This document shows positions 1-4,877 of a stretch of DNA of 6,179 nt, piece by piece; position 1 is the first letter of the stretch, and every line of letters begins with the position of its first letter. The stretch spans positions 1 through 6,179 of the forward strand of contig DGRZ01000040.1 of assembly GCA_002391195.1 (NCBI GenBank), written 5' to 3'. The DNA is from Fibrobacter sp. UBA4375. Its GTDB lineage: Bacteria > Fibrobacterota > Fibrobacteria > Fibrobacterales > Fibrobacteraceae. The notes below the pieces were generated by a model. That model saw only the letters and a program-made list of their open reading frames with translations. It did not search any database and was not told where the DNA came from. Position numbers and translations under genes: made by a program.

Positions 1-2
1 TG

Positions 3-434
3 AACTGCCCCCAGCTAAAACTCGAAAACCAGCTGTGCTTCCCGCTGTATGCCGCGTCCAAGGAGATTACGCGCCGTTACGCCCCGTACCTGGAGCCGCT
101 CGACCTCACGTACACGCAGTACATAGTGATGCTCGTGCTGTGGGAAGAAAAGAAGTGCAACGTCTCGGAACTCGGCAAAAAGCTGTTCCTCGATTCCGGC
201 ACGCTCACCCCGCTCCTGAAAAAGCTCGAAGCCAAGGGCTACATCCAGCGCACCCGCGAACAAAGCGACGAGCGTTGTCTCTCGGTAAGCCTCACCGCCG
301 AAGGCGAAGCGCTCAAGCGCAAGGCCGCGGGCGTCCCCAAGTCCATGGCCGGCTGCGTCAACCTCTCCGATGCCGAAGCCAAGACGCTTTACACCCTGCT
401 GTATAAAGTGCTGGAAGGGTTCAAGGAAGGGTGA
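3..434 (+). CDS. ohrR: OhrR-type MarR family transcriptional regulator (5' truncated by window edge)
   Basis: The frame is open from base 3, with no start codon in the window, and encodes about 143 residues. It reads LKLENQLCFPLYAASKE near its start, then TYTQYIVMLVLWEE, a winged-helix segment with SGTLTPLLKKLEAKGYI, and the wing residues SDER. These are hallmarks of OhrR, the MarR-family repressor that senses organic hydroperoxides. The Cys in QLCF lies where the reactive peroxide-sensing Cys (Cys15 in Bacillus subtilis OhrR) is found, so the sensor residue appears intact. OhrR proteins are cytosolic dimers that usually repress an adjacent ohr peroxidase gene; no ohr is seen in this window, so it would have to lie upstream. 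Only a few N-terminal residues should be missing. Family assignment is strong; the OhrR subgroup rests on the Cys context and motif match recalled from the family. Confidence 0.9.
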   Translation, partial: NCPQLKLENQLCFPLYAASKEITRRYAPYLEPLDLTYTQYIVMLVLWEEKKCNVSELGKKLFLDSGTLTPLLKKLEAKGYIQRTREQSDERCLSVSLTAEGEALKRKAAGVPKSMAGCVNLSDAEAKTLYTLLYKVLEGFKEG

Positions 435-584
435 GTTGTTTCACTGTCGTTGACTTTTAGCCTTGACGTGGGGGTGCGCGTTGCCATGGCCGCAAATGTA
501 CATTTCGGTAGCGACATTTTTTGTCATTGTCTAAAGCTATATTTGTACCGTAGAGCAATCTTTTTACAGACAACAATCAAAAAA

Positions 585-666
585 GTGAATTTCGGCAAAT
601 ATGCTGCATAGAAATTAGTGATTTTAGGCATTTTCTAAAAAATAAAACTTGTGATTTTGGGCAAAA
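585..666 (+). repeat. Three 13-bp direct repeats at exact 33-bp period upstream of the ATPase gene
   Basis: GTGAATTTCGGCA (585), GTGATTTTAGGCA (618) and GTGATTTTGGGCA (651) start exactly 33 bp apart. Eleven of 13 positions are invariant, and each copy is followed by an A/T triplet. The sequence between copies is not repeated, so this is not a simple 33-bp tandem duplication. A spacing near three helical turns puts the copies on roughly the same DNA face. The last copy overlaps the -35 box of the promoter at 649-677. This is the layout of repeated regulator sites. A weaker 10/13 match occurs at 498-510, off the period. The rest of 435-697 is AT-rich and holds no gene that I can support. Confidence 0.6.
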
Positions 667-677
667 TAGATTATATT
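649..677 (+). promoter_or_regulatory. Probable sigma70-like promoter of the ATPase gene
   Basis: TTGTGA (649-654), a 17-bp spacer and TATATT (672-677) lie just upstream of the gene. The -10 region reads TATATTTG, which also fits the Bacteroidota TAnnTTTG box. The predicted start near 684 coincides with the SD AGAGAGG (684-690), leaving almost no untranslated leader. A second TATATTTG occurs at 538-545 but lacks a convincing -35 box. Confidence 0.5.
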
Positions 678-697
678 TGGCTCAGAGAGGTAAATAA

Positions 698-2047
698 ATG
701 ATGAAAACAGCCCCTGTTTTTGAACGAAAACTCTATCAAAAGATGCTCCAATGGAAAAAGGAGCGTGATGGCTCTACCGCACTTATGATAAAGGGGGCTC
801 GACGCGTCGGCAAATCGACAATTGTAGAGCAATTTGCGAAACGGGAATACAAGTCTTACATTCTCATTGACTTTTCGAAGGCATCTTCGGAAATCATGGC
901 TCTGTTTGACGACCTTTCGAACCTGGACTACATTTTTCTGCGGCTCAAAATTGCCTACCAGGTGGAACTGGAAGAACGCAAGTCCTGCATCGTTTTCGAC
1001 GAGATCCAGTTGTGCCCTAAGGCAAGGCAGGCCATCAAGCACCTTGTCAAGGACCACCGCTACGACTACATCGAAACAGGCTCGCTCATATCCATCAAGA
1101 AGAACGTAGAAAAAATAGTCATTCCAAGTGAAGAAACCCGAATGGAACTTTTCCCGCTAGATTACGAGGAATTCCGTTGGGCTCTGGGCGACAGGGCCAC
1201 CGCCAACCTGCTCAGGGAGGCCGTCGCCAAAAGAATCCCTCTCGGTAGCGGGGTGCACCGGAAACTGATGCGGGACTTCCGGCTGTATATGCTTGTGGGC
1301 GGCATGCCGCAGGCGGTCCACGAATATATCCGGTCGAACAGTTTCAAGATGGTTGATTCGGTCAAGCGCGAAATCATAGAACTTTACGAAGACGACTTTT
1401 CCAAGATCGATCCAAGCGGCCGTGCCGCAAGCCTGTTCGACGCAATCCCCGCACAGCTTACCGGTAACGCCAAGCGCTATCAGGTCAGTTCGGTGCTGCC
1501 TGGCACCAAGGCGGACCGCGTTGAAGAAATTGTCGCGAACATGAGTGATTCTTCTACCATCGCACTCGCCTATCATGCAAACGACCCGAATACGGGCCTC
1601 GCCATGAACAAGAATATCAACTTTTACAAGATGTTCACCGCCGACACGGGGCTTTTCGTGACGCTCGCATTCAAGGACAAGGATTTTACGGACAACATCA
1701 TCTACGAGAAACTCCTGTCGGACAAGACCAGTGCCAATCTGGGTTACATTTACGAAAACGCCGTCGCACAAATGCTGCGTGCCGCAGGCCACGAACTCTA
1801 TTACTACGCATGGCCCAAGGAGAACACGAACAGCAATTACGAGGTAGATTTTATCATATCGGAGAAAAGTAAAATTTGCCCCATCGAAGTCAAGTCGTCG
1901 GGCTACAAGTCGCATGCATCCCTTGATGAATTCTGCAAGAAATATTCACGCCGCATTGGCCGCCGCATTCTCGCATTCACAAAGGACTTTACTGTGGACG
2001 GGAATACGGACTGCATTCCCGTTTACTGGATTCCGTTCTTGTCATGA
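698..2047 (+). CDS. AAA-family ATPase with DUF4143-type C-terminal domain
   Basis: The 449-residue protein has a Walker A loop GARRVGKST (33-41), a Walker B strand CIVFDE (97-102) and a likely sensor motif ETGS (126-129). These are followed by LFPLDYEEF (151-159) and YMLVGGMPQAV (197-207), which are typical of the AAA_14/DUF4143 family. The C-terminus has EVDFII (382-387) and PIEVKSS (395-401), so D384, E397 and K399 form a PD-(D/E)XK-like core. Family members are widespread accessory ATPases without a settled function; DNA binding or processing is inferred from the fold only. The start is ATG 698, with SD AGAGAGG seven bases upstream; a second ATG follows at 701. No signal peptide or membrane segment is apparent. 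Its stop overlaps, as ATGA, the ATG of a degraded acidic-protein gene, which suggests a former translationally coupled pair. An 8-bp inverted repeat (ACGGGAAT/ATTCCCGT, 1998-2022) lies in its last codons. Confidence 0.88.
   Translation: MMKTAPVFERKLYQKMLQWKKERDGSTALMIKGARRVGKSTIVEQFAKREYKSYILIDFSKASSEIMALFDDLSNLDYIFLRLKIAYQVELEERKSCIVFDEIQLCPKARQAIKHLVKDHRYDYIETGSLISIKKNVEKIVIPSEETRMELFPLDYEEFRWALGDRATANLLREAVAKRIPLGSGVHRKLMRDFRLYMLVGGMPQAVHEYIRSNSFKMVDSVKREIIELYEDDFSKIDPSGRAASLFDAIPAQLTGNAKRYQVSSVLPGTKADRVEEIVANMSDSSTIALAYHANDPNTGLAMNKNINFYKMFTADTGLFVTLAFKDKDFTDNIIYEKLLSDKTSANLGYIYENAVAQMLRAAGHELYYYAWPKENTNSNYEVDFIISEKSKICPIEVKSSGYKSHASLDEFCKKYSRRIGRRILAFTKDFTVDGNTDCIPVYWIPFLS
1998..2022. 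repeat. Inverted repeat in the 3' end of the ATPase gene
   Basis: ACGGGAAT (1998-2005) and ATTCCCGT (2015-2022) form a perfect 8-bp stem with a 9-nt loop, followed by TTT. It lies about 25 bases before the ATPase stop. It could be an mRNA 3'-end structure or coincidence; the short T run is not enough to call a terminator. Confidence 0.3.
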
Positions 2048-2185
2048 CGGGGCTGCACGACACATTCGGCGGCGCGATACTCGCATGGGTCAAGAGCCCC
2101 CGGAGAGGCGCTGGAATCGAGCTACCGGCAAGCCTTCGGCACCGCCTTCGACAAGGACGGCATCGCGGTACTGATGGAAGAATGA
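2044..2185 (+). pseudogene. Collapsed copy of the small acidic orphan gene (paralogue of 3716-4033)
   Basis: Bases 2057-2097 match 3723-3763 with two differences, and 2097-2185 match 3945-4033 with three, about 96% identity overall. The middle 182 bp (3764-3945) are missing. Since 182 is not divisible by three, the second half is out of frame: the reading goes from DTFGGAILAWVKS straight into an unrelated frame. The junction shares only one C between both ends. The similarity stops at the TGA at 2183-2185, so the copy ends with the gene. The in-frame ATG at 2044 overlaps the ATPase stop as ATGA, giving MTGLHDTFGG where the intact gene has MENDTFGG. The ancestor may therefore have been translated by coupling to the ATPase. 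It is non-functional as a full-length protein; a short 5' peptide cannot be excluded. Confidence 0.85.
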
Positions 2186-2211
2186 CAAACCCCTCGAATT
2201 CGAGGGGTTTG
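2186..2211. terminator. Perfect 26-bp palindrome, probable bidirectional terminator
   Basis: CAAACCCCTC, GAATTC and GAGGGGTTTG join into a perfect palindrome with no mismatch. It starts one base after the stop of the acidic-gene copy on the plus strand and lies three bases beyond the stop of the RhuM/PLD wreck on the minus strand. A stem with AAA before it and TTT after it on both strands suits a bidirectional intrinsic terminator, although the T run is short. Its inner 24 bp (2187-2210) have the same 9-6-9 layout around GAATTC as the palindromes at 3297-3320, 3640-3663 and 5287-5310, so it may belong to that class. Confidence 0.6.
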
Positions 2212-2214
2212 AAA

Positions 2215-2683
2215 TCACCGCCCTTTCATGCTCTCCTGGATTTTCTCGATGACTTCTGCGGGGGTCACGAAGTCCAGAACACTGAACGCGGTCATCTCGT
2301 TGCCCATATCGTTGCTCTTTGAGCCAAAATACTTGGCCTCGGCAATGTCAATGCAAGCATTGCCGCTGCTCTCGGCCTTCGTATTTTAGAAATGATGCCC
2401 CGAAGTGATACACCTTGTCATCGACGAGCAAAAAGCGGTCGTGAATCGTGCGCATTGTCTTCGGCTCTAGGCCCGGATATTGCTTGTTGTGTAATGCGAC
2501 CGCAACTTTGAATTCCGGCGTAATATGTGCGGAATAAACAACCTTCTGCACGCCCTTCGCTCGCATTGCCGCGAATTTCAGCACATTGCTTCCTTCATGG
2601 GCAACTTGTAAATATTCCTTACAAGTTGAGTCCTTGTCTAATTCACCTTCTTTGTATATGTTCTTGAGGAGAATTGTGGACAT
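2215..2683 (-). pseudogene. Collapsed and frameshifted RhuM/ORF6N-like protein with PLD-like C-terminus
   Basis: From ATG 2683 the protein begins MSTILLKNIYKEGELDKDSTCKEYL, split here as LKNIYKEGELDK and DSTCKEYL, resembling the interior of RhuM-type proteins after their first 40-50 residues. At about residue 32 (near base 2588) it jumps to NVLKFAAMRAKGV, then HNKQYP (65-70) and HDRFLLVDDKVYHFGAS (81-97). That is the PLD-like nuclease tail with an H-x-R-x4-D variant of the HKD motif. Relatives that I recall fuse such a head and tail, so the middle seems deleted. A one-base shift at about 2388-2390 then breaks the frame: the second frame runs as NTKAESSGNACIDIAEAKYF, ends in VIEKIQESMKGR and stops at 2217-2215. 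No clear SD precedes the ATG, which lies seven bases after the KilA-N stop; it was probably the second gene of that operon. Almost certainly inactive. Confidence 0.7.
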
Positions 2684-2690
2684 AGCTTTT

Positions 2691-3515
2691 TTATTTTTTA
2701 CTCTCAATCAACAGCTTCCGTCCGTCAACATTCTCAAGGACCGTCATTTGTTGAATAGCTATTTTATTCAATTTTTCCAAGCGTTCAGATTGAGAGAGGT
2801 TGTCGTTTATAAAAACGGCATTCAGGTTTTCCATATTAGAAAGGCAAATTAGCTGGTTAATTGAAGCGTAATCGCGAATATTACCTTTCAGCAAGGGGTT
2901 TTCATCACGCCATTCCTTGGCGGTCTTTCCGAACATTGCAACATTGAGCATATCTGCTTCATCAGCATACACGAAAGATTTCTGCAGTGCAGTGAGCTTT
3001 GGAGGAATTAGATTCTGCTTGATAGCATCGGTATGTATGCGATAATTGATTTTCGCCAGTTCCCGTTTAGCGCTCCATCCAATTTGTTTTTGCTCTTCTT
3101 CTTTAAGCCGCTGGAATTCCTCAATAAGATACAACTTAAATGATACACTTATTGCCGAGCCAAATTCAAAAGCGATGTCCTTATGGGCGTAAGTGCCGCC
3201 ATAACGCCCTTTCTTTACGACTATGCCAATGGCATTCGTTTTCTCAATCCATTCACTACAACTCAGCACGAATGTGGGTAATCCGGCCTCCTTCCTAAAG
3301 TGGTCAAATTCGACCACTTTAAAACCAGGATTGTGAATAGTTTCCCAAGTACCTAAAAATTCCAATGTATAACGATTGCGAAGCCAATTCTTTATAACAT
3401 CGGCCGCACGAACATCATTTTCCTTGGCGCCAGCCATATCCGTAAGACAAATGTAATCCTTGTTGTCTATATCCAAAATAGTTATTTTGGTGTTTTGAAC
3501 ATTAATTTGTGCCAT
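2691..3515 (-). CDS. KilA-N domain protein
   Basis: The 274-residue product carries the KilA-N DNA-binding domain in its N-terminal part: ITILDIDNKDYICLTDMAG (11-29), IKNWLRNRYTLEFLGTWE (41-58) and FVLSCSEWIEKTNAIG (82-97). It then has GRYGGTYAHKDIAFEFGS, EEFQRLKEEE and the tail motif INYRIHTDAIKQNL, followed by ADMLNVAMFGKTAKEWR. This matches the usual full-length layout of bacterial and phage KilA-N proteins, so it looks intact. The precise function is unsettled; such proteins are thought to act in phage or mobile-element gene control. The start is ATG 3515, because AGGAGG (3526-3521) lies five bases upstream; an in-frame upstream extension to 3575 has no comparable support. It is more AT-rich than the second KilA-N copy, suggesting separate acquisition. 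Codons 66-73 (KVVEFDHF) form a near-perfect DNA palindrome. Confidence 0.9.
   Translation of the reverse strand: MAQINVQNTKITILDIDNKDYICLTDMAGAKENDVRAADVIKNWLRNRYTLEFLGTWETIHNPGFKVVEFDHFRKEAGLPTFVLSCSEWIEKTNAIGIVVKKGRYGGTYAHKDIAFEFGSAISVSFKLYLIEEFQRLKEEEQKQIGWSAKRELAKINYRIHTDAIKQNLIPPKLTALQKSFVYADEADMLNVAMFGKTAKEWRDENPLLKGNIRDYASINQLICLSNMENLNAVFINDNLSQSERLEKLNKIAIQQMTVLENVDGRKLLIESKK
3296..3321. repeat. Intragenic palindrome in KilA-N codons 66-73
   Basis: On the minus strand the arms AAAGTGGTC and GACCACTTT flank GAATTT, and one more pair (T/A) extends each side. Twelve of 13 pairs are complementary over 26 bp; the single mismatch is 3306/3311. The inner 24 bp coincide exactly with eight codons, K-V-V-E-F-D-H-F, so complementary codons face each other (AAA/TTT, GTG/CAC, GTC/GAC). 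The second KilA-N gene has a different palindrome at the homologous codons (5287-5310). Confidence 0.85.
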
Positions 3516-3593
3516 TCTATCCTCCTGATTATTCGCTAGCGCGAGTGAAATCGCTCTATTTGAAATTTTGGGCACTAGAACATTTGTTTACTA

Positions 3594-3622
3594 AATATAC
3601 ATCCTCGCACAGCCCCCGTCAA
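3594..3622 (-). promoter_or_regulatory. Promoter of the KilA-N gene
   Basis: On the minus strand, TTGACG (3622-3617), a 17-bp spacer and TATATT (3599-3594) form a near-consensus sigma70-type promoter. Transcription would start near 3587, giving a leader of about 70 nt before ATG 3515. The palindrome at 3640-3663 lies about 18 bp upstream of the -35 box, a position suitable for an activator or for a regulator shared with the divergent gene at 3716. Confidence 0.7.
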
Positions 3623-3639
3623 GAGATTTCTCGAAAATT

Positions 3640-3663
3640 AATTGTGGCGAATTCGCCATAATT
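3640..3663. repeat. 24-bp intergenic palindrome between the divergent KilA-N and acidic-protein genes
   Basis: AATTGTGGC, GAATTC and GCCATAATT in order give 11 of 12 complementary pairs; the one mismatch is G3644/T3659. The core TGGCGAATTCGCCA is perfect. It matches the palindrome at 5287-5310 at 20 of 24 positions, including the same mismatch. All four differences (3646, 3647, 3656, 3657) are compensated pairs. Similarity stops at the palindrome edges. It overlaps a weak candidate -35 (TTGCCA, 3662-3667) for the rightward gene. Confidence 0.75.
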
Positions 3664-3715
3664 GCCATGTCATTTTCTGTCACGAACATTATCTATCTTT
3701 CGGGGCGGAGGCACG

Positions 3716-4033
3716 ATGGAAAACGACACGTTCGGCGGCGCGATACTCGCATGGATCAAGAGCGCAAAGGCGTTCCTGAAAGTCCAGGCGGGCACCGGCG
3801 ACAACCTGCTCGAAGAAGACATTCGGGAAGGGTTCACCGACTATTGCCTATGGTCCACGTTCCGTCCGGAATGCATCGACACCGACGGCGAGCTCGACAT
3901 GGAATGCCTGGACAGCGGCATGGTCCTGTTCAGGGAAAACTGCACCCCCGGAGAGGCGCTGGAATCGAGCTACCGGCAAGCCTTCGGTACCGACTTCGAC
4001 AAGGACGACATCGCGGTACTGATGGAAGAATGA
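3716..4033 (+). CDS. Small acidic orphan protein, function unknown
   Basis: I do not recognise this 105-residue protein. It begins MENDTFGGAILAWIKS and contains EEDIREGFTDYCLWSTF and ECLDSGMVLFREN. It ends in ESSYRQAFGTDFDKDD and IAVLMEE. It is rich in Asp and Glu, strongly acidic, has four Cys, and shows no signal peptide or membrane span. The start is ATG 3716, chosen because GGAGG (3707-3711) precedes it by four bases; an in-frame ATG at 3662 lacks an SD. A 96%-identical internally deleted copy follows the ATPase gene at 2044-2185, so the gene belongs to a repeated local family and the reading frame was probably real before duplication. It is divergent from the KilA-N gene across a palindrome-containing spacer. 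Small acidic proteins near mobile genes can be DNA mimics or antitoxins, but nothing in the sequence proves either. The upstream promoter is unclear. Confidence 0.75.
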   Translation: MENDTFGGAILAWIKSAKAFLKVQAGTGDNLLEEDIREGFTDYCLWSTFRPECIDTDGELDMECLDSGMVLFRENCTPGEALESSYRQAFGTDFDKDDIAVLMEE

Positions 4034-4049
4034 CGCCGCCTTTTTACTT

Positions 4050-4073
4050 GGTGGGGGGAAGAATCCCCCTGCC
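4050..4073 (+). terminator. G/C hairpin after the acidic orphan gene, possible terminator
   Basis: GGGGG (4054-4058) and CCCCC (4065-4069) enclose the loop AAGAAT, and the stem can extend outward to 4050/4073 with two G-T wobbles. It begins 16 bases after the stop of the acidic gene. No T tract follows, so intrinsic termination is uncertain; it may simply protect the mRNA 3' end. Confidence 0.35.
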
Positions 4074-4105
4074 TGCAGCCGCTTTGTCCGCGGGTTCCGC
4101 AGACT

Positions 4106-4150
4106 GTCATCCCCGCGACTTTGTCTCGTCATCCCCGCGCAGGCGGGGAT
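4106..4150. repeat. REP-like palindromic repeat with a duplicated arm
   Basis: GTCATCCCCGCG occurs at 4106-4117 and again at 4128-4139. The second copy continues into a perfect hairpin with arms ATCCCCGC (4131-4138) and GCGGGGAT (4143-4150) around loop GCAG, followed by CTCC. This GTCATCCCCGC...GCGGGGAT pattern resembles interspersed palindromic repeats known from several bacterial genomes. The first copy looks like a half unit without its partner arm. Confidence 0.6.
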
Positions 4151-4227
4151 CTCCTTTCCAATCCGCGTCCAAACCGTCTTCCGGACACCCCCTCTCCTAG
4201 TGGCTCCGCCCCTAAAACCCGCCGGCA

Positions 4228-4283
4228 CCACCTAAAGGTGGCCATGCCCACGTAAGCGCTGAAGCGCTAAGTGGTCAAAGGCC
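4228..4283. other. Cluster of nested inverted repeats in the gene-free stretch 4034-4358
   Basis: The 325 bases between the acidic orphan and the ASCH gene hold no gene that I can support. Besides the hairpin at 4050-4073, the REP-like unit and a promoter, they contain two further stems. CCACC-TAAA-GGTGG lies at 4228-4241. The other has CCAC (4248-4251), then AGCGCT-GA-AGCGCT (4255-4268), then GTGG (4271-4274). GGCC at 4240-4243 and 4280-4283 could close the second structure, although the two stems then compete for G4240-G4241. It could be a structured RNA, a repeat remnant or a recombination scar; there is no known family match. Confidence 0.35.
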
Positions 4284-4295
4284 GCAACGCCCCGC

Positions 4296-4324
4296 TTGAC
4301 TGCAGACAACCATTAGAGTATTTT
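4296..4324 (+). promoter_or_regulatory. Promoter of the ASCH-domain gene
   Basis: TTGACT (4296-4301), a 17-bp spacer and TATTTT (4319-4324) make a good sigma70-like promoter. Transcription would begin near 4331, giving a leader of about 28 nt with GGAGA (4346-4350) eight bases before ATG 4359. The SD lies inside the 10-bp palindrome TCTCCGGAGA (4341-4350). Confidence 0.65.
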
Positions 4325-4358
4325 AAATAAAGCCAAACATTCTCCGGAGACCCGCCAA

Positions 4359-4814
4359 ATGCAAGGTAAACCATCCCACTACTTCGTCATCCGCTCACCG
4401 TACGCCCAGCTGGTGCTTACCGGCGTAAAGACATTTGAATGGCGGACAAACGCAAAAATGTTTGCGAACAAGCGCCTCGCCGTCGCAGTCTCCAAATCTC
4501 GCGCCCATGAGGACGGCCTGCAAAACGACATCGCCAAGTGGGAAAAACTGTGGAGTAAATTCCTGAAGAAAGCAACCGAAAAAGACCGCGAAACCGCGCT
4601 CGCAAAACTCAAGAGAAACTGCGCCAAGGCCGAAAAGCTGTTCGACAAGACAAACGGATGCGGCATGATTATCGGCGAAATCGTGACGGGGGATGTTGCC
4701 ACTTACAATGGTTTCTTGGGCGTGTCCGTACTGAAATTCAAACTCTGGCCGGAATCCGAGTGGATAGAATCTCCGGGCGGCCTCGGCGTACGACACATGC
4801 CAGAAATGACGTGA
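4359..4814 (+). CDS. ASCH/PUA-like domain protein, C-terminus possibly frameshifted
   Basis: The 151-residue product starts HYFVIRSPYAQLVLTGVKTF (7-26) followed by EWRT (27-30), and later has GMIIGEIVTGDV (102-113). This is the strand-helix and GxIxGE pattern of the ASCH branch of the PUA fold, whose members bind RNA or modified nucleotides; the substrate here is unknown. Residues 52-97 are a Lys/Glu-rich, probably helical insert that makes the protein longer than a minimal ASCH domain. It has its own promoter and SD and lies convergent with the KilA-N wreck. After SPGGLG (138-143) the remaining eight residues look atypical. Another frame continues with HARNDVKRN and then LRRPYKRIPRQL, which could be the original tail, so a recent frameshift near 4785-4800 is possible. 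No terminator is visible in the 63-bp gap to 4878; only a small repeat, TGTGGACCACA, lies there. Confidence 0.7.
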   Translation: MQGKPSHYFVIRSPYAQLVLTGVKTFEWRTNAKMFANKRLAVAVSKSRAHEDGLQNDIAKWEKLWSKFLKKATEKDRETALAKLKRNCAKAEKLFDKTNGCGMIIGEIVTGDVATYNGFLGVSVLKFKLWPESEWIESPGGLGVRHMPEMT

Positions 4815-4877
4815 AGCGTAATGTGGACCACACTGGGGTAAATCTGCGGCGACCATACAAAAGAATCCCGAGACAAC

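Noticed and set aside
538..545. A second TATATTTG box as another promoter for the ATPase gene.
   Set aside because: No acceptable -35 element at 16-18 bp; TTGTCA (521-526) is only 11 bp away.
585..683. The 33-bp periodic repeats could be taken for a short CRISPR array.
   Set aside because: The conserved part is only 13 bp, the copies vary, there are just three and no cas genes are present; regulator sites fit better.
671..1915. Long open frames on the minus strand opposite the ATPase gene.
   Set aside because: They are shadows of a well-supported ATPase with clear Walker motifs and have no recognisable domains or SD.
3540..3575. An N-terminal extension of the KilA-N protein starting at 3575.
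   Set aside because: The strong SD AGGAGG sits just before the ATG at 3515, where family proteins normally begin.
4248..4283. The nested hairpin resembles an integron attC site.
   Set aside because: No typical RYYYAAC/GTTRRRY core pair flanks it and no integrase is seen.
4341..4350. The palindrome TCTCCGGAGA over the ASCH SD as an RNA switch.
   Set aside because: Ten bases with no loop cannot form a stable hairpin in one RNA.
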